Source of the DNA: Devosia indica
GTDB lineage: Bacteria > Pseudomonadota > Alphaproteobacteria > Rhizobiales > Devosiaceae
Reading direction: 5' to 3'
NCBI RefSeq assembly: GCF_003056405.1
Contig: NZ_PYVZ01000013.1
Span: forward strand, 62,001 to 126,000
Length of the DNA: 64,000 nucleotides
Shown piece after piece: positions 9,200 through 17,648 of this stretch; the stretch's first letter is position 1, and every line of letters begins with the position of its first letter. The notes under the pieces were generated by a model. It searched no databases, had not been told where the DNA came from, and worked only from the letters and a program-made list of their open reading frames with translations. A program made the translations under genes and the position numbers.

Positions 9200-10417
9200 A
9201 TGCCCCGCGCCATAGTCTGCCTCCTCGACAGCGTCGGTATTGGCGGCGCCCCTGATGCCGCTGCCTATGGCGATCAAGGGTCCAACACGCTCGGTCACAT
9301 TGCCGAATGGGCCGCTGCCGGCAAGGCGGACCGGGACGGCCTGCGTGCCGGACCGCTTCATGTGCCGAACATGGACGCCCTGGGCCTTGGTGCCGCCGTT
9401 AAACTCTCCACCGGCGCCCTGCCGCCCAATCTCTCCGACGCGCCCAAAGGCGGCCGCTTCGGCGTCGGTCGCGAAGTGTCCAAAGGCAAGGATACCCCGT
9501 CGGGCCATTGGGAAATCGCTGGCGTCCCCGTCCCCTTCGAATGGGGCTACTTCCCCCAGACAGAGCCGACTTTTCCGCCCGACCTCATCGCCGAATTCCT
9601 CAAGCGCACCGGCCTGCCGGGCATTCTCGGCGACAAGCACGCCTCGGGCACGACCGTGATTGCCGAGCTGGGCGAGGAGCATATCCGCACCGGCATGCCG
9701 ATCTGCTACACCTCCATCGACAGCGTGTTCCAGATCGCCGCGCACGAAACCCATTTCGGCCTCGACCGGCTCTATGAGATCTGCCGGGTCGCGTTCGAGT
9801 TGACCGAGCCGCTCAAGATCGGTCGCGTCATTGCCCGCCCCTTCATCGGTGAAACGCCTGATACCTTCAAGCGCACCGGCAATCGCCGCGACTTCGCCAT
9901 TGCCCCACCCGAGCCGACCCTGCTCGACCGCAATGCGGCCGCCGGCAACCAAGTCTATGCAATCGGCAAGATTTCCGACATCTATGCCGGCTCCGGCGTC
10001 ACCCACAAATTGAAGGGCACCGGCATTCCCCAGCTCTTCGACAAGACGCTCGACGCCATGGAGATGGCCGCGGATCGCGCTTTCATCATGACCAATTTCG
10101 TCGATTTCGACAGTGAATACGGTCACCGCCGCGATGTGCCCGGTTATGCCGCCGCGCTCGAACTGTTCGACAGCCGCCTGCCTGAGATCATTGCGGCCCT
10201 GCGGCATGACGATCTGCTTGTTCTCACCGCCGATCACGGCAATGACCCGACCTGGCCGGGCACCGATCACACCCGCGAACAGGTGCCGATCCTGGTCTTT
10301 TCCCCAGCCCTGCCCAAGGGAGAGATTGGCATTCGCCCCAGCTTCGCTGATATAGGTGAAAGCATCGCTGCCTGGCTGGGCCTGTCCCCCGGACGCCACG
10401 GCAAGAGTTTTCTCTAA
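9200..10417 (+). CDS. deoB: Phosphopentomutase
   Basis: Moves the phosphate of (deoxy)ribose 1-phosphate to the 5 position, linking the phosphorylases PunA and DeoA to the aldolase DeoC. The 405-residue alkaline-phosphatase-superfamily protein shows the metal-site start [17 protein letters not shown], the SNTLGH segment, and the late metal ligands in [18 protein letters not shown] near residue 345. It begins six bases after deoA. Confidence 0.95.
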   Translation: MPRAIVCLLDSVGIGGAPDAAAYGDQGSNTLGHIAEWAAAGKADRDGLRAGPLHVPNMDALGLGAAVKLSTGALPPNLSDAPKGGRFGVGREVSKGKDTPSGHWEIAGVPVPFEWGYFPQTEPTFPPDLIAEFLKRTGLPGILGDKHASGTTVIAELGEEHIRTGMPICYTSIDSVFQIAAHETHFGLDRLYEICRVAFELTEPLKIGRVIARPFIGETPDTFKRTGNRRDFAIAPPEPTLLDRNAAAGNQVYAIGKISDIYAGSGVTHKLKGTGIPQLFDKTLDAMEMAADRAFIMTNFVDFDSEYGHRRDVPGYAAALELFDSRLPEIIAALRHDDLLVLTADHGNDPTWPGTDHTREQVPILVFSPALPKGEIGIRPSFADIGESIAAWLGLSPGRHGKSFL

Positions 10418-10443
10418 AAGACCAACAGACAAGAGGTGTTCCG

Positions 10444-11085
10444 ATGAGCAAGGTCCAGGGCAATGTGACGGTCATCGATCACCCCATGATCCAGCACAAG
10501 CTGACCATCATGCGCAACAAGGAGACCTCGATTGCCGGGTTTCGCCGCCTGCTGCGCGAGATCGCGCATCTGATGTGCTACGAGGTCACCCGCGATCTCG
10601 AACTGGAAATGATCGACATCGAGACGCCCATGGCGCCGATGAAGTCGCCCGCCATCAAGGGCAAGAAGCTGGTCTTCGCCTCCATCCTGCGTGCCGGCAA
10701 TGGGCTGCTCGATGGCATGCTCGACCTGGTCCCCGCCGCCCGCGTTGCCCATATCGGCATGTATCGCGACCATGAAACGCTCGAGCCGGTCGAATACTAT
10801 TTCAAGGCGCCATCGAGCCTCGAAGACCGCCTGATCATCGTCGTCGACCCGATGCTGGCCACCGCCAATTCGGCCACGGCGGCCATGGAAAAGCTCAAGG
10901 AGCGCGGCGCCAACAATATCCGCTTCCTCTGCCTGCTCGCCGCGCCTGAAGGCATCAAGCACTTCACCGAAGCCCATCCCGACGTGCCGGTCTATACCGC
11001 CGCCATCGACGATCACCTCAACGAAAAAGGCTATATCGTCCCCGGCCTCGGCGATGCCGGCGACCGCATGTACGGCACCCGATAG
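10444..11085 (+). CDS. upp: Uracil phosphoribosyltransferase
   Basis: Makes UMP from uracil and PRPP, completing pyrimidine salvage after cytidine deamination and phosphorolysis. The 213-residue length fits. The PRPP-binding loop is [12 protein letters not shown] near residue 135 and the C-terminal uracil-binding segment [16 protein letters not shown] is conserved. Start has an AGAGGTG-type ribosome site eight bases upstream. Last gene of the salvage operon. Confidence 0.96.
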   Translation: MSKVQGNVTVIDHPMIQHKLTIMRNKETSIAGFRRLLREIAHLMCYEVTRDLELEMIDIETPMAPMKSPAIKGKKLVFASILRAGNGLLDGMLDLVPAARVAHIGMYRDHETLEPVEYYFKAPSSLEDRLIIVVDPMLATANSATAAMEKLKERGANNIRFLCLLAAPEGIKHFTEAHPDVPVYTAAIDDHLNEKGYIVPGLGDAGDRMYGTR

Positions 11086-11092
11086 GTGGGGT

Positions 11093-11140
11093 TTCCCTTC
11101 TCCCCTGGTGGGAGAAGGTGCCCGAAGGGTGGATGAGGGG
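11093..11140. repeat. Extragenic palindrome after upp
   Basis: CTTCTCCCCTGGTGGGAGAAGG forms a stem and is followed by GGTGGATGAGGGG. It is the same repeat family as at 2902-2950 in reverse orientation. It lies between the convergent ends of upp and the HAD gene and may act as a two-way transcript end, though no T-run is seen. Confidence 0.6.
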
Positions 11141-11144
11141 TGAC

Positions 11145-11765
11145 TTACTTCGCCTTGAGCGGCAGGCCCAGCGCAATCAGGTCGGCCCGCAAATGCACCG
11201 GGTCCTTGAAGTGGATCCCCTGCATGCCGAACTTGCGCGCGGCCACGATATTGGGCTCGCTGTCGTCGATGAACACGCAGCTTTCCGGCGCCAGCGCATA
11301 GCGCTCGCAGAACACCCGGTAGAGCCGCGGATCGGGCTTCACCAGTCCTTCAAGACCTGACACCACCACCCCATCGAATTTTTCGAGGAACGGCCATTCG
11401 CCGAGGCAATTGACCCATTTTTCCCAGGAGAAATTGGTAATCGCGAAGGTGGGGATATCCTGCTCGATCAGCTCATTGTGGATGTCGATCGTGCCCTCGA
11501 TGAACCCGCCCACGGTTTCCTTCCAGCGTGTGTCGAAGGTCTGGATTTCCCGCCAATATTTGGGAAAGCGGGTAATCAGCTTGGCCACGCCCTCGGCATA
11601 GATCTCGCCGGCATCGAATTCCAGGTTCCAGTCCCCGGTGCAGATATGGTCGTGAAACCATTGCGCATCTTCTTCGCTGTCGAACAGCTTGCGGAACAGA
11701 TACATCGGGTTCCAGTCGACGAAGACGCCGCCCAGATCGAATACGGGAATGATGTGGTCGTCCAT
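11145..11765 (-). CDS. HAD-superfamily (IA group) hydrolase
   Basis: Probable cytosolic sugar-phosphate phosphatase of 206 residues. The nucleophile motif is VFDLGGVFVDWNP near residue 8; the glycine two positions after the aspartate resembles YihX-like members (DLGNV), where the second aspartate of DxD is absent. TNFSWEKW supplies the motif-2 threonine and VFIDDSEPNI supplies the motif-4 acids. Convergent with upp. The substrate cannot be told from sequence. Confidence 0.85.
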   Translation of the reverse strand: MDDHIIPVFDLGGVFVDWNPMYLFRKLFDSEEDAQWFHDHICTGDWNLEFDAGEIYAEGVAKLITRFPKYWREIQTFDTRWKETVGGFIEGTIDIHNELIEQDIPTFAITNFSWEKWVNCLGEWPFLEKFDGVVVSGLEGLVKPDPRLYRVFCERYALAPESCVFIDDSEPNIVAARKFGMQGIHFKDPVHLRADLIALGLPLKAK

Positions 11766-11860
11766 GTGAGCCGTCCGCTTGGTTCGAGAAAGTCTGAGCG
11801 GCTTGTGGCACGGCAGGAAAGCGCGGACAAGCGGGGTCGGTGCCCGGCCTGGCAGGACAA

Positions 11861-12427
11861 CTAGTTGATCGAGATGGGATCGCCGAAGCGCGGCAGGAAA
11901 TAGGCGGAGCGATACAGATTGACCGGCACGTCCATGATGATTCCCGCGGGGTGGCTATAGCTGGCTTCGGCGGCGATCACCATGTTGCCCTTGGCGATAT
12001 CGATCATCTCGTCAGGCAAGGCGTAAGCGCCTCCCACCGTGTGTGGGGTTTCGCTGCTATAGTCCTCGCCCTGATATTGTCGGGTCCAGACCACCCTGGT
12101 CGCCCCGTCGCCGTCGACCCACACGGCGGTGACCACCTGAAGGACTTCGCTGGAGTCATAAGGGGTCATGATGCCACTTGCCGCCAGGAAGAAATCCTCC
12201 ATCTGAGCATTGGTGATTGTGCCGTCCATGCGCGCCACCAGATCACCAACGGCACCGGCCACCGATTGTACCTTGCGGTCCTTGGTAATCAGTGCGCTCG
12301 CTTCCAGCATACCGATATAGGTGAACAGCATGACCGGCAGAATAAGGGCGAACTCCACCACCGCTGCGCCATGATCGGCACGACGAAACTGCTTCAGCCC
12401 ATCGAGCAATGCGCGCATCCCGCTCAT
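11861..12427 (-). CDS. TadE-family pilus assembly protein (pseudopilin-like)
   Basis: A 188-residue protein with an N-terminal pseudopilin-like segment: GAAVVEFALILPVMLFTYIG, a hydrophobic helix led by the conserved glutamate. The rest is predicted periplasmic. The frame is open upstream, but the ATG at 12427 overlaps the stop of the preceding gene by four bases (ATGA), which gives the family-like start MSGMRALL. TadE/TadF/TadG proteins are minor components of Flp pili; the divergent Flp/Cpa genes support that role. Confidence 0.85.
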   Translation of the reverse strand: MSGMRALLDGLKQFRRADHGAAVVEFALILPVMLFTYIGMLEASALITKDRKVQSVAGAVGDLVARMDGTITNAQMEDFFLAASGIMTPYDSSEVLQVVTAVWVDGDGATRVVWTRQYQGEDYSSETPHTVGGAYALPDEMIDIAKGNMVIAAEASYSHPAGIIMDVPVNLYRSAYFLPRFGDPISIN

Positions 12428-12978
12428 GAGAACGGCTCGTTCTGGAAGACGGTTGCGGAGCCCATCAGCCGCCGGCCATCGCCCATATTCGACATGCCAA
12501 GAATGCCCAGTTTTATCGTCACCGGATAGCGGTAATAGACCTGAACCAGGGTAACCGCCTTGCCATTGCCAGGCGTCCAGCTCTCGCCCACCGTCCAGTC
12601 GCAGGGTTCCTCGCAATCCGTGTCGAGTGGCGGCTCCAGATCGGCGGATTGGAAATTGTCCAGCGTATTGACCCTGATGTGCAACCCGGCACAATCGGGA
12701 AACAGCCCGTAGAGGCGGCCACAGATATCGGCGCGGAACTCCTCGATCGTGGTTCCGGCGTCCTGCACCTGGCCGGTGCGAATGGTGCGCGCAGCATCCT
12801 GTACCGCGCTCTCCAGGATCTGCGAGGACAGGAAGATCACCGAGGTCTGGATGATCGCCCCGATAATGCCGAAAAAGGGCAGGGCGAGCAGTCCGAATTC
12901 AATAGCCGTCACGCCGCGCTGGTCGCGCGTAAAATGGCGGCTCTGCCGCTTCATCCTGTGCCAGCCCTTGCCGAACAA
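12424..12978 (-). CDS. tadE: TadE-family pilus assembly protein
   Basis: A 184-residue protein with the TadE hallmark RGVTAIEFGLLALPFFGIIG near residue 20, a class-IV-pilin-like segment with glutamate at position five after the presumed cleavage glycine. The periplasmic part holds four or five cysteines likely to form disulphides. An internal ATG at residue 9 (MKRQSRHF) is an alternative start. Overlaps the downstream TadE-like gene by four bases; the two form a small minus-strand pilus unit. Confidence 0.85.
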   Translation of the reverse strand: MFGKGWHRMKRQSRHFTRDQRGVTAIEFGLLALPFFGIIGAIIQTSVIFLSSQILESAVQDAARTIRTGQVQDAGTTIEEFRADICGRLYGLFPDCAGLHIRVNTLDNFQSADLEPPLDTDCEEPCDWTVGESWTPGNGKAVTLVQVYYRYPVTIKLGILGMSNMGDGRRLMGSATVFQNEPFS

Positions 12979-13120
12979 TTCGCTTTGGCTCCCGCTTCAA
13001 CGCTTTGGAGCCAGACTAGGGGGATACCCTCACTCAATGGTTAGGAAGATCAACGCACAGCCGGGGGTTGGACCTTAGGGTAAATGCCAGCTTAACGCGG
13101 TACCGGAGATCGGCGCGGCC

Positions 13121-13567
13121 CTAGTTTGCAGCCGATTGCACCAGTTGGGAGGAAGCGAGCACCCGGCCCGAATAGCCGGTGTCATCGCCCATCATCACCA
13201 CCGGCTGGCATGTCGGCGCGCATGACAGGGTCGTCCGGCTCTGTCCCTGATAGACAGTCATGATGCCGGCGCTCATCTGCACCACTTCCACCAGCGTGTC
13301 CGCAACCGGTTCGCCCCGGCTGTCCAGCACGATCAGATTGGTCTGCCCATAGCTCTTGCCGGTCAGGATCAAGGTCTGCGGATCCTGGATGGTCACATCG
13401 GCAATGCCGGGATTGCCTACAATGACGGTTGCAGCCGGTGCGCTGATGCGCAGAATGCGTGCCATGTTCACATTGACATTGATCGGCGCGCCGTCCTGGG
13501 CCAGGGCGGGCATCGGTGCCGCAAGAGTTGCGGCAAGCAACAGGGCAGTGGCGGCAAAACGGAACAT
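13121..13567 (-). CDS. Stand-alone secretin N-terminal-domain (pilus assembly N-domain) periplasmic protein
   Basis: A 148-residue exported protein. The ATG at 13567 gives a clear signal peptide (MFRFAATALLLAATLAAP, cleavage after ALA). Residues about 30-100 match the short N-domain found at the start of CpaC-type secretins (ILRISAPAATVIVGNPGIAD, then QTLILTGKSYGQTNLIVLD). There is no secretin channel domain. The same domain opens the real CpaC at 16200. Probably a periplasmic accessory of the Flp pilus; the role is inferred. Confidence 0.8.
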   Translation of the reverse strand: MFRFAATALLLAATLAAPMPALAQDGAPINVNVNMARILRISAPAATVIVGNPGIADVTIQDPQTLILTGKSYGQTNLIVLDSRGEPVADTLVEVVQMSAGIMTVYQGQSRTTLSCAPTCQPVVMMGDDTGYSGRVLASSQLVQSAAN

Positions 13568-13950
13568 GGTGCAAACCTGGGTACTGATACGCTGTCCCCT
13601 ACGATCCACCCGAATGGTAAATACTTGGCAAACGCCGCGGGAATGATCGCTTGCGCGCTCCGGATTGGTGCGGTGTGAGTATAGATCATAAGGTCGGTTC
13701 AATATGAATGCGCCGAATAAATCTCCGTGCTCTTGATATATGGAGGTAATGGCAGTTATCGGCTATATCTAATTTTATCTACTTGTTGAACGTGGTGTTT
13801 ACCAGAAAAACGGCAACCCGCCACAATCTAGCTGCCAGGCGCCCGATTAACGCTATTTCAACGTGTGGCGGCTAGCGTCAGGCCATGTTCGATGAGTGAC
13901 GTGGTCCGACACTGCGCTCACCCGAGGACGTGTAAAAAAGGAGCCTGGGA
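13568..13950. promoter_or_regulatory. AT-rich divergent intergenic region of the pilus locus
   Basis: About 380 bases between the minus-strand N-domain gene and the first pilin. The middle (about 13700-13800) is clearly richer in A and T than the surroundings. It must carry promoters for both directions, but no box can be assigned with confidence. An AAAAAGGAG ribosome site lies just before the pilin start. Confidence 0.5.
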
Positions 13951-14136
13951 ATGAATATTTTCGCACGTTTCGCGCAGGATGAGTCGGGCGCGACGGCAAT
14001 CGAGTACGGCCTGATCGCCGCGCTCATCTCTGTTGGTATTATCGCTGCTGTCTCCGTTCTGGGTGATGGCCTCCAGGGCGTGTTTGAGACGATCAACACC
14101 GAACTGGGTTTTGAAGCAGCACCGGCTGACCCCTGA
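13951..14136 (+). CDS. flp: Flp/Fap-type major pilin
   Basis: A 61-residue prepilin. A short basic/acidic leader MNIFARFAQDESG precedes the processing site, followed by ATAIEYGLIAALISVGII, the Flp hydrophobic segment with the invariant glutamate-tyrosine pair. CpaA, encoded 400 bases downstream, would cleave after the glycine. A strong AAGGAG ribosome site precedes the ATG, in keeping with a highly made structural subunit. Confidence 0.95.
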   Translation: MNIFARFAQDESGATAIEYGLIAALISVGIIAAVSVLGDGLQGVFETINTELGFEAAPADP

Positions 14137-14250
14137 TAGGTCACCACGCGCATAGCGGGTCACGTCCGTGATGTGATCGGCTGGTAAAGCATCGCGGGCT
14201 CTCGCCTTGGGCTGAGCCCGCGATTTCGATTCTTGAGGTGAGGATTGCAT

Positions 14251-14460
14251 ATGTCTGGACCGCAAAGGATCGATTTTCGTCTTGGAGCCGCCCTGCGCAG
14301 GCTGGCGGACGATGAACAGGGCGCGACGGCCATGGAATATGCCATGATTGCCTCTCTGCTCTCAGTCGCCATTGTGGGGTCCGCGCTCATGTTGGGCGGC
14401 GGCCTGGAAGACCTTTGGGCCTATGTCCGCGACGAAGTCATGGCGGGTCTTGCGCTCTAG
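14251..14460 (+). CDS. Second, divergent Flp-family pilin
   Basis: A 69-residue prepilin with a longer leader (about 26 residues, MSGPQRIDFRLGAALRRLAD) than the first pilin, then EQGATAMEYAMIASLLSVAI, the Flp motif with its glutamate-tyrosine pair. The C-terminal part is quite different from the first pilin. ATG at 14251 is preceded by GAGGTGAGG. It may be a minor pilin or an alternative major subunit. Confidence 0.9.
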   Translation: MSGPQRIDFRLGAALRRLADDEQGATAMEYAMIASLLSVAIVGSALMLGGGLEDLWAYVRDEVMAGLAL

Positions 14461-14552
14461 GCAATATCTGCGTTTCCCCATTCGCCATTTCTTAAGCCTG
14501 TCCGTGCCAACAATGGCTTGGTCCGGCAGCCAAGTCTTGCGTGGAGGATGAT

Positions 14553-15065
14553 GTGTTCCAGTCTATAGCCTTGTTTTTCTTCCCCCTGGCCATGGCCTTT
14601 GCCGCTTCGTCGGATCTCTTGACCATGCGCATCTCCAACAAGCTGGTCTTGCTGCTGGTCGCCGGTTTTGTCGCCATGGCGCTGGTGGTTGAACTGCCTT
14701 TGCAGCAGTTCGCCATGCATGTGCTGTGCGCCTTTGTCGTGCTGGTTGTCGCTTTTGGATTGTTCGCCATGCGCTGGATCGGCGGTGGCGATGCCAAGCT
14801 GGCCGCTGCGACCACGCTCTGGCTCGGCTTCGGGCTTACCTTGCCCTATCTGGTGCATGCCGCCTTGCTCGGCGGTGTGTTGACGCTGTTTATCTTGATA
14901 CTGCGCCGCCTGCCGCTCGATACCCTGCTCGCTGGTCGCCCCTGGCTGGGCTGGCTCAATCGCCTGCACGACCCCAAGCAGGGCGTGCCCTATGGCATCG
15001 CCCTTGCGGCGGCCGGCCTGCTGACCTACTCCAATACCGCTATTTTCGAGCGCCTTACGGCCTGA
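14553..15065 (+). CDS. cpaA: Prepilin peptidase CpaA (A24 family)
   Basis: Inner-membrane aspartic peptidase that processes Flp prepilins. The 170-residue length is typical. The two catalytic aspartates are in SSDLLTMRISN near residue 19 and in GGGDAKL near residue 80. Several transmembrane helices. I prefer the GTG at 14553 (MFQSIALFFF) because GGAGG sits six bases upstream; an in-frame GTG at 14541 is the alternative. Confidence 0.92.
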   Translation: MFQSIALFFFPLAMAFAASSDLLTMRISNKLVLLLVAGFVAMALVVELPLQQFAMHVLCAFVVLVVAFGLFAMRWIGGGDAKLAAATTLWLGFGLTLPYLVHAALLGGVLTLFILILRRLPLDTLLAGRPWLGWLNRLHDPKQGVPYGIALAAAGLLTYSNTAIFERLTA

Positions 15066-15092
15066 ACGTCAGTATTCAGCTTTTTGGTGGGG

Positions 15093-15124
15093 CCACTGGC
15101 GAAATAATCGCCGGTGGTCTTTTT
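15093..15124 (+). terminator. Rho-independent terminator after cpaA
   Basis: Stem CCACTGGCG / CGCCGGTGG (one G-T pair) with a seven-base loop, followed by TCTTTTT. It would separate the pilin-cpaA transcript from the cpaB-tadC assembly operon. Confidence 0.8.
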
Positions 15125-15274
15125 GATGCATGCTTTGCGCACTCGCAAAAAGCAAGCGTTCATAACTTGTTAACGCCTTTTGCAAAGCCCTGATTAACTA
15201 AAACTTGACCCTTTGCTTCCATAGTTCATCCGGTGGAATTGGGCCAGTAGGCTCGCGTACAACCGGAGTAGGGC

Positions 15275-16189
15275 ATGAGACCCGCGCGTATCGTCCTGTT
15301 ATTGGTTGCCCTCGTGGCAGGTTCTCTGGCGGCCTTTCTGGTCATGCGAGGCAGCAGGCCGCCGGCACCGACAACCGAGGTGAGGACCGAGGTCGTCCAG
15401 GAAGCCAAGACCCAGATTCTGGTGGCCAGGGCGCCGATTGGCGTTGGTGAGCGGCTCAATCCCGAGCGCGTCGAGTGGCAGGACTGGCCCGAAGGCGCGC
15501 TGCGCACCGAATACGTGACGGTTTCGGCCATGCCCGATGCGCCCGAGCAACTGACCGGGGCTGTCGCCCGCTTCGAATTCTTCCCTGGCGAACCGATCCG
15601 CGAGGCCAAGCTGGTCCGTGCCGATCAGGGTTATCTCTCCGCTGTACTCTCGCCCGGCAAGCGCGGCGTCTCGGTCACCGTCTCGGCGGCCTCCAGCGCC
15701 GGCGGTTTCGTGGTGCCCAACGACCATGTCGATGTGCTCCTCACCACCTCCACCGAGATGGGCCAGCGTTCTGAGGTCATTCTGTCCAATGTGCGCGTCC
15801 TGGCCCTGGGCAAGCGGCTGGGTGAAATGGGTGTCAGCGGGGGCGACGAAACCGGCGCCGAAGACAGCCCCAACCCGACAACGTTTAATGACTCAACGAT
15901 TGCCACGCTCGAACTCGATCCGGCCCAGGCCGAAACCCTGGTCAACGCCTCGACCCGGGGACGCTTGAGCCTCACCCTGCGTTCGGTGGCCGATTTCAAT
16001 CGCGTCGAAACGGGCGTGCCCACCAATCAGGCCGTCCGGCTGATCCGCTATGGCCGCGAGCAGAGCGTGCTGGCCGGCAGCGCCATGTCTGCTGACGCCA
16101 ATGATTACAGCACCCCCGAAGTCAACAATCTGCCCGGCAACAATCAGGCCCCGGAGGTGTCCCCGACGCCCCAGATCCTGCCGCAATAG
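15275..16189 (+). CDS. cpaB: Flp pilus assembly protein CpaB
   Basis: A 304-residue protein with an N-terminal membrane anchor (IVLLLVALVAGSLAAFLVM) and an SAF/RcpC-like domain (ILVARAPIGVGERLNPERVE near residue 49; FFPGEPIREAKLV). The C-terminal 60 residues are Asn/Pro-rich. CpaB is thought to act in the periplasm near the secretin. About 200 bases separate it from cpaA, with a terminator between, so it probably begins its own transcript; the window before it is AT-richer. Confidence 0.92.
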   Translation: MRPARIVLLLVALVAGSLAAFLVMRGSRPPAPTTEVRTEVVQEAKTQILVARAPIGVGERLNPERVEWQDWPEGALRTEYVTVSAMPDAPEQLTGAVARFEFFPGEPIREAKLVRADQGYLSAVLSPGKRGVSVTVSAASSAGGFVVPNDHVDVLLTTSTEMGQRSEVILSNVRVLALGKRLGEMGVSGGDETGAEDSPNPTTFNDSTIATLELDPAQAETLVNASTRGRLSLTLRSVADFNRVETGVPTNQAVRLIRYGREQSVLAGSAMSADANDYSTPEVNNLPGNNQAPEVSPTPQILPQ

Positions 16190-16199
16190 AGGCGAGACA

Positions 16200-17624
16200 A
16201 TGATGGACAAGCCAATTAATTCGACACTGCGCAGGGTCTCGCGAGGCGCCGCCACGCTCGGCCTGGCCGCCCTGATGGGCGCCACCGCAGCCATCGTCCC
16301 GGCCATGGCGCAGGCCACCCCGGCACAGGTAACCATCGCCGCCTCGGCCTATGGCGCGGTGCGTTCGCTTGATGTCGAGCTGAACAAGTCGGTCATTGTC
16401 GATCTGCCGGCCGGTGTTGCCGAAGTCATCGTCTCCCAGCCCGATGTGGCTGCTGCGATCATGCGCACCCGCACCCGCAGCATCATTCAGGGCATCACCG
16501 GCGGTAACACCAATGTCTTCTTCCTAGACGACCAGGGTCGCACTATCCAGGTGCTGGACCTGCGCGTCATCGAAGAGCCCTCCCAGGTCGGCAATGCCCT
16601 CGAAGACGCCCTGCGTCGCGTCATTCCCGGCTCCCACATCAGCGTGGAATCGGTGACCCTGAACGATGATACCAACCGGGTCGTGCTCACCGGCACGGTC
16701 CAGTCCGCCGAGGACAAGGACCGGGCCCAGGAAGTCGCTATCCAGTTTGCCGGCGATCCCAAGAACGTCGCCAACATTATCGACATCGCGGGTGCCCAGC
16801 AGGTGATGCTGCAGGTGACCGTGTCCGAGGTGAAGCGCGACATCGCCAAGCAGTTCGGCATCAATTTCGGCGCATTGCTCAATGTTGGCACGCTGAACCT
16901 GTTCGAGTTCACCAATCGCCTTTTGACCGATTCCTTCCCCACCGATGGGCTGAACGTCGGCTACAATGACGGCAACGGGAACGCGGTGGCGGCCGCCGTG
17001 CGGGCGCTGGAAGGGCGCGGGGCGCTGCGCGTGCTGGCCCAGCCGACCCTGACGGCGATTTCCGGGCAGGAGGCCAAGTTCCTGGCCGGTGGCGAACTGC
17101 CCTACTACACCTATGATGACGAAGAGAACACGCGCACTGTGATCTTCAAGCCCTACGGCGTAGAGCTGTCATTCGTGCCAACGGTCAAGTCGAACGGGTC
17201 GATCGGCCTTAAGGTCGATACCTCGGTGTCCGAGCCCCAGGCTGACTTCTCCATCACCAAGCGTCAGGCGGCGACATCGGTGGAACTGCCCAGCGGCACG
17301 ACGCTCGCAATCGGTGGCCTGCTGCAGGAATCTGCCAGCCAGGACATCCAGCAGTTTCCGTTGCTCGGGGATATCCCGATCCTGGGCGCCCTGTTCCGCT
17401 CGCGCGACTACCAGACCCAGCAGACCGAACTGGTTATTCTGGTCACCCCCTATCTTGTCTCGCCCAGCCCGGCCAACTCCATCCCCGTGCCGACAGACCG
17501 CACGATGATGGCCAGCGATGCCGAAGGCATTTTCCTCGGGCGGCTCGAGACTATTTACGGCGTCGGCGCCACCGGCGAATTCCGCGGCGGGTTCTCCGGC
17601 AATGTCGGCTTTGTTTTGGACTGA
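16200..17624 (+). CDS. cpaC: Flp pilus secretin CpaC (RcpA)
   Basis: Outer-membrane secretin of 474 residues. A signal peptide ends at AMAQA. The pilus N-domain (SVIVDLPAGVAEVIVSQPDV) is at about residues 45-110, a BON-like segment follows, and the secretin channel domain fills the C-terminal half (QPTLTAISGQEAKFLAGGE; LPLLGDIPILGALFRS-like segment near 395). The start at 16200 follows a GAGGCGAG ribosome site; the upstream extension overlaps cpaB and is unlikely. No cpaD gene sits between it and cpaE. Confidence 0.93.
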   Translation: MMDKPINSTLRRVSRGAATLGLAALMGATAAIVPAMAQATPAQVTIAASAYGAVRSLDVELNKSVIVDLPAGVAEVIVSQPDVAAAIMRTRTRSIIQGITGGNTNVFFLDDQGRTIQVLDLRVIEEPSQVGNALEDALRRVIPGSHISVESVTLNDDTNRVVLTGTVQSAEDKDRAQEVAIQFAGDPKNVANIIDIAGAQQVMLQVTVSEVKRDIAKQFGINFGALLNVGTLNLFEFTNRLLTDSFPTDGLNVGYNDGNGNAVAAAVRALEGRGALRVLAQPTLTAISGQEAKFLAGGELPYYTYDDEENTRTVIFKPYGVELSFVPTVKSNGSIGLKVDTSVSEPQADFSITKRQAATSVELPSGTTLAIGGLLQESASQDIQQFPLLGDIPILGALFRSRDYQTQQTELVILVTPYLVSPSPANSIPVPTDRTMMASDAEGIFLGRLETIYGVGATGEFRGGFSGNVGFVLD

Positions 17625-17648
17625 TTGCGGATCAGGAGCACCAGATCT

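Noticed and set aside
16050-16199. An N-terminal extension of CpaC starting inside cpaB
   Set aside because: It would overlap cpaB by 140 bases and hide the signal peptide, which begins at the ATG at 16200 with its own ribosome site.
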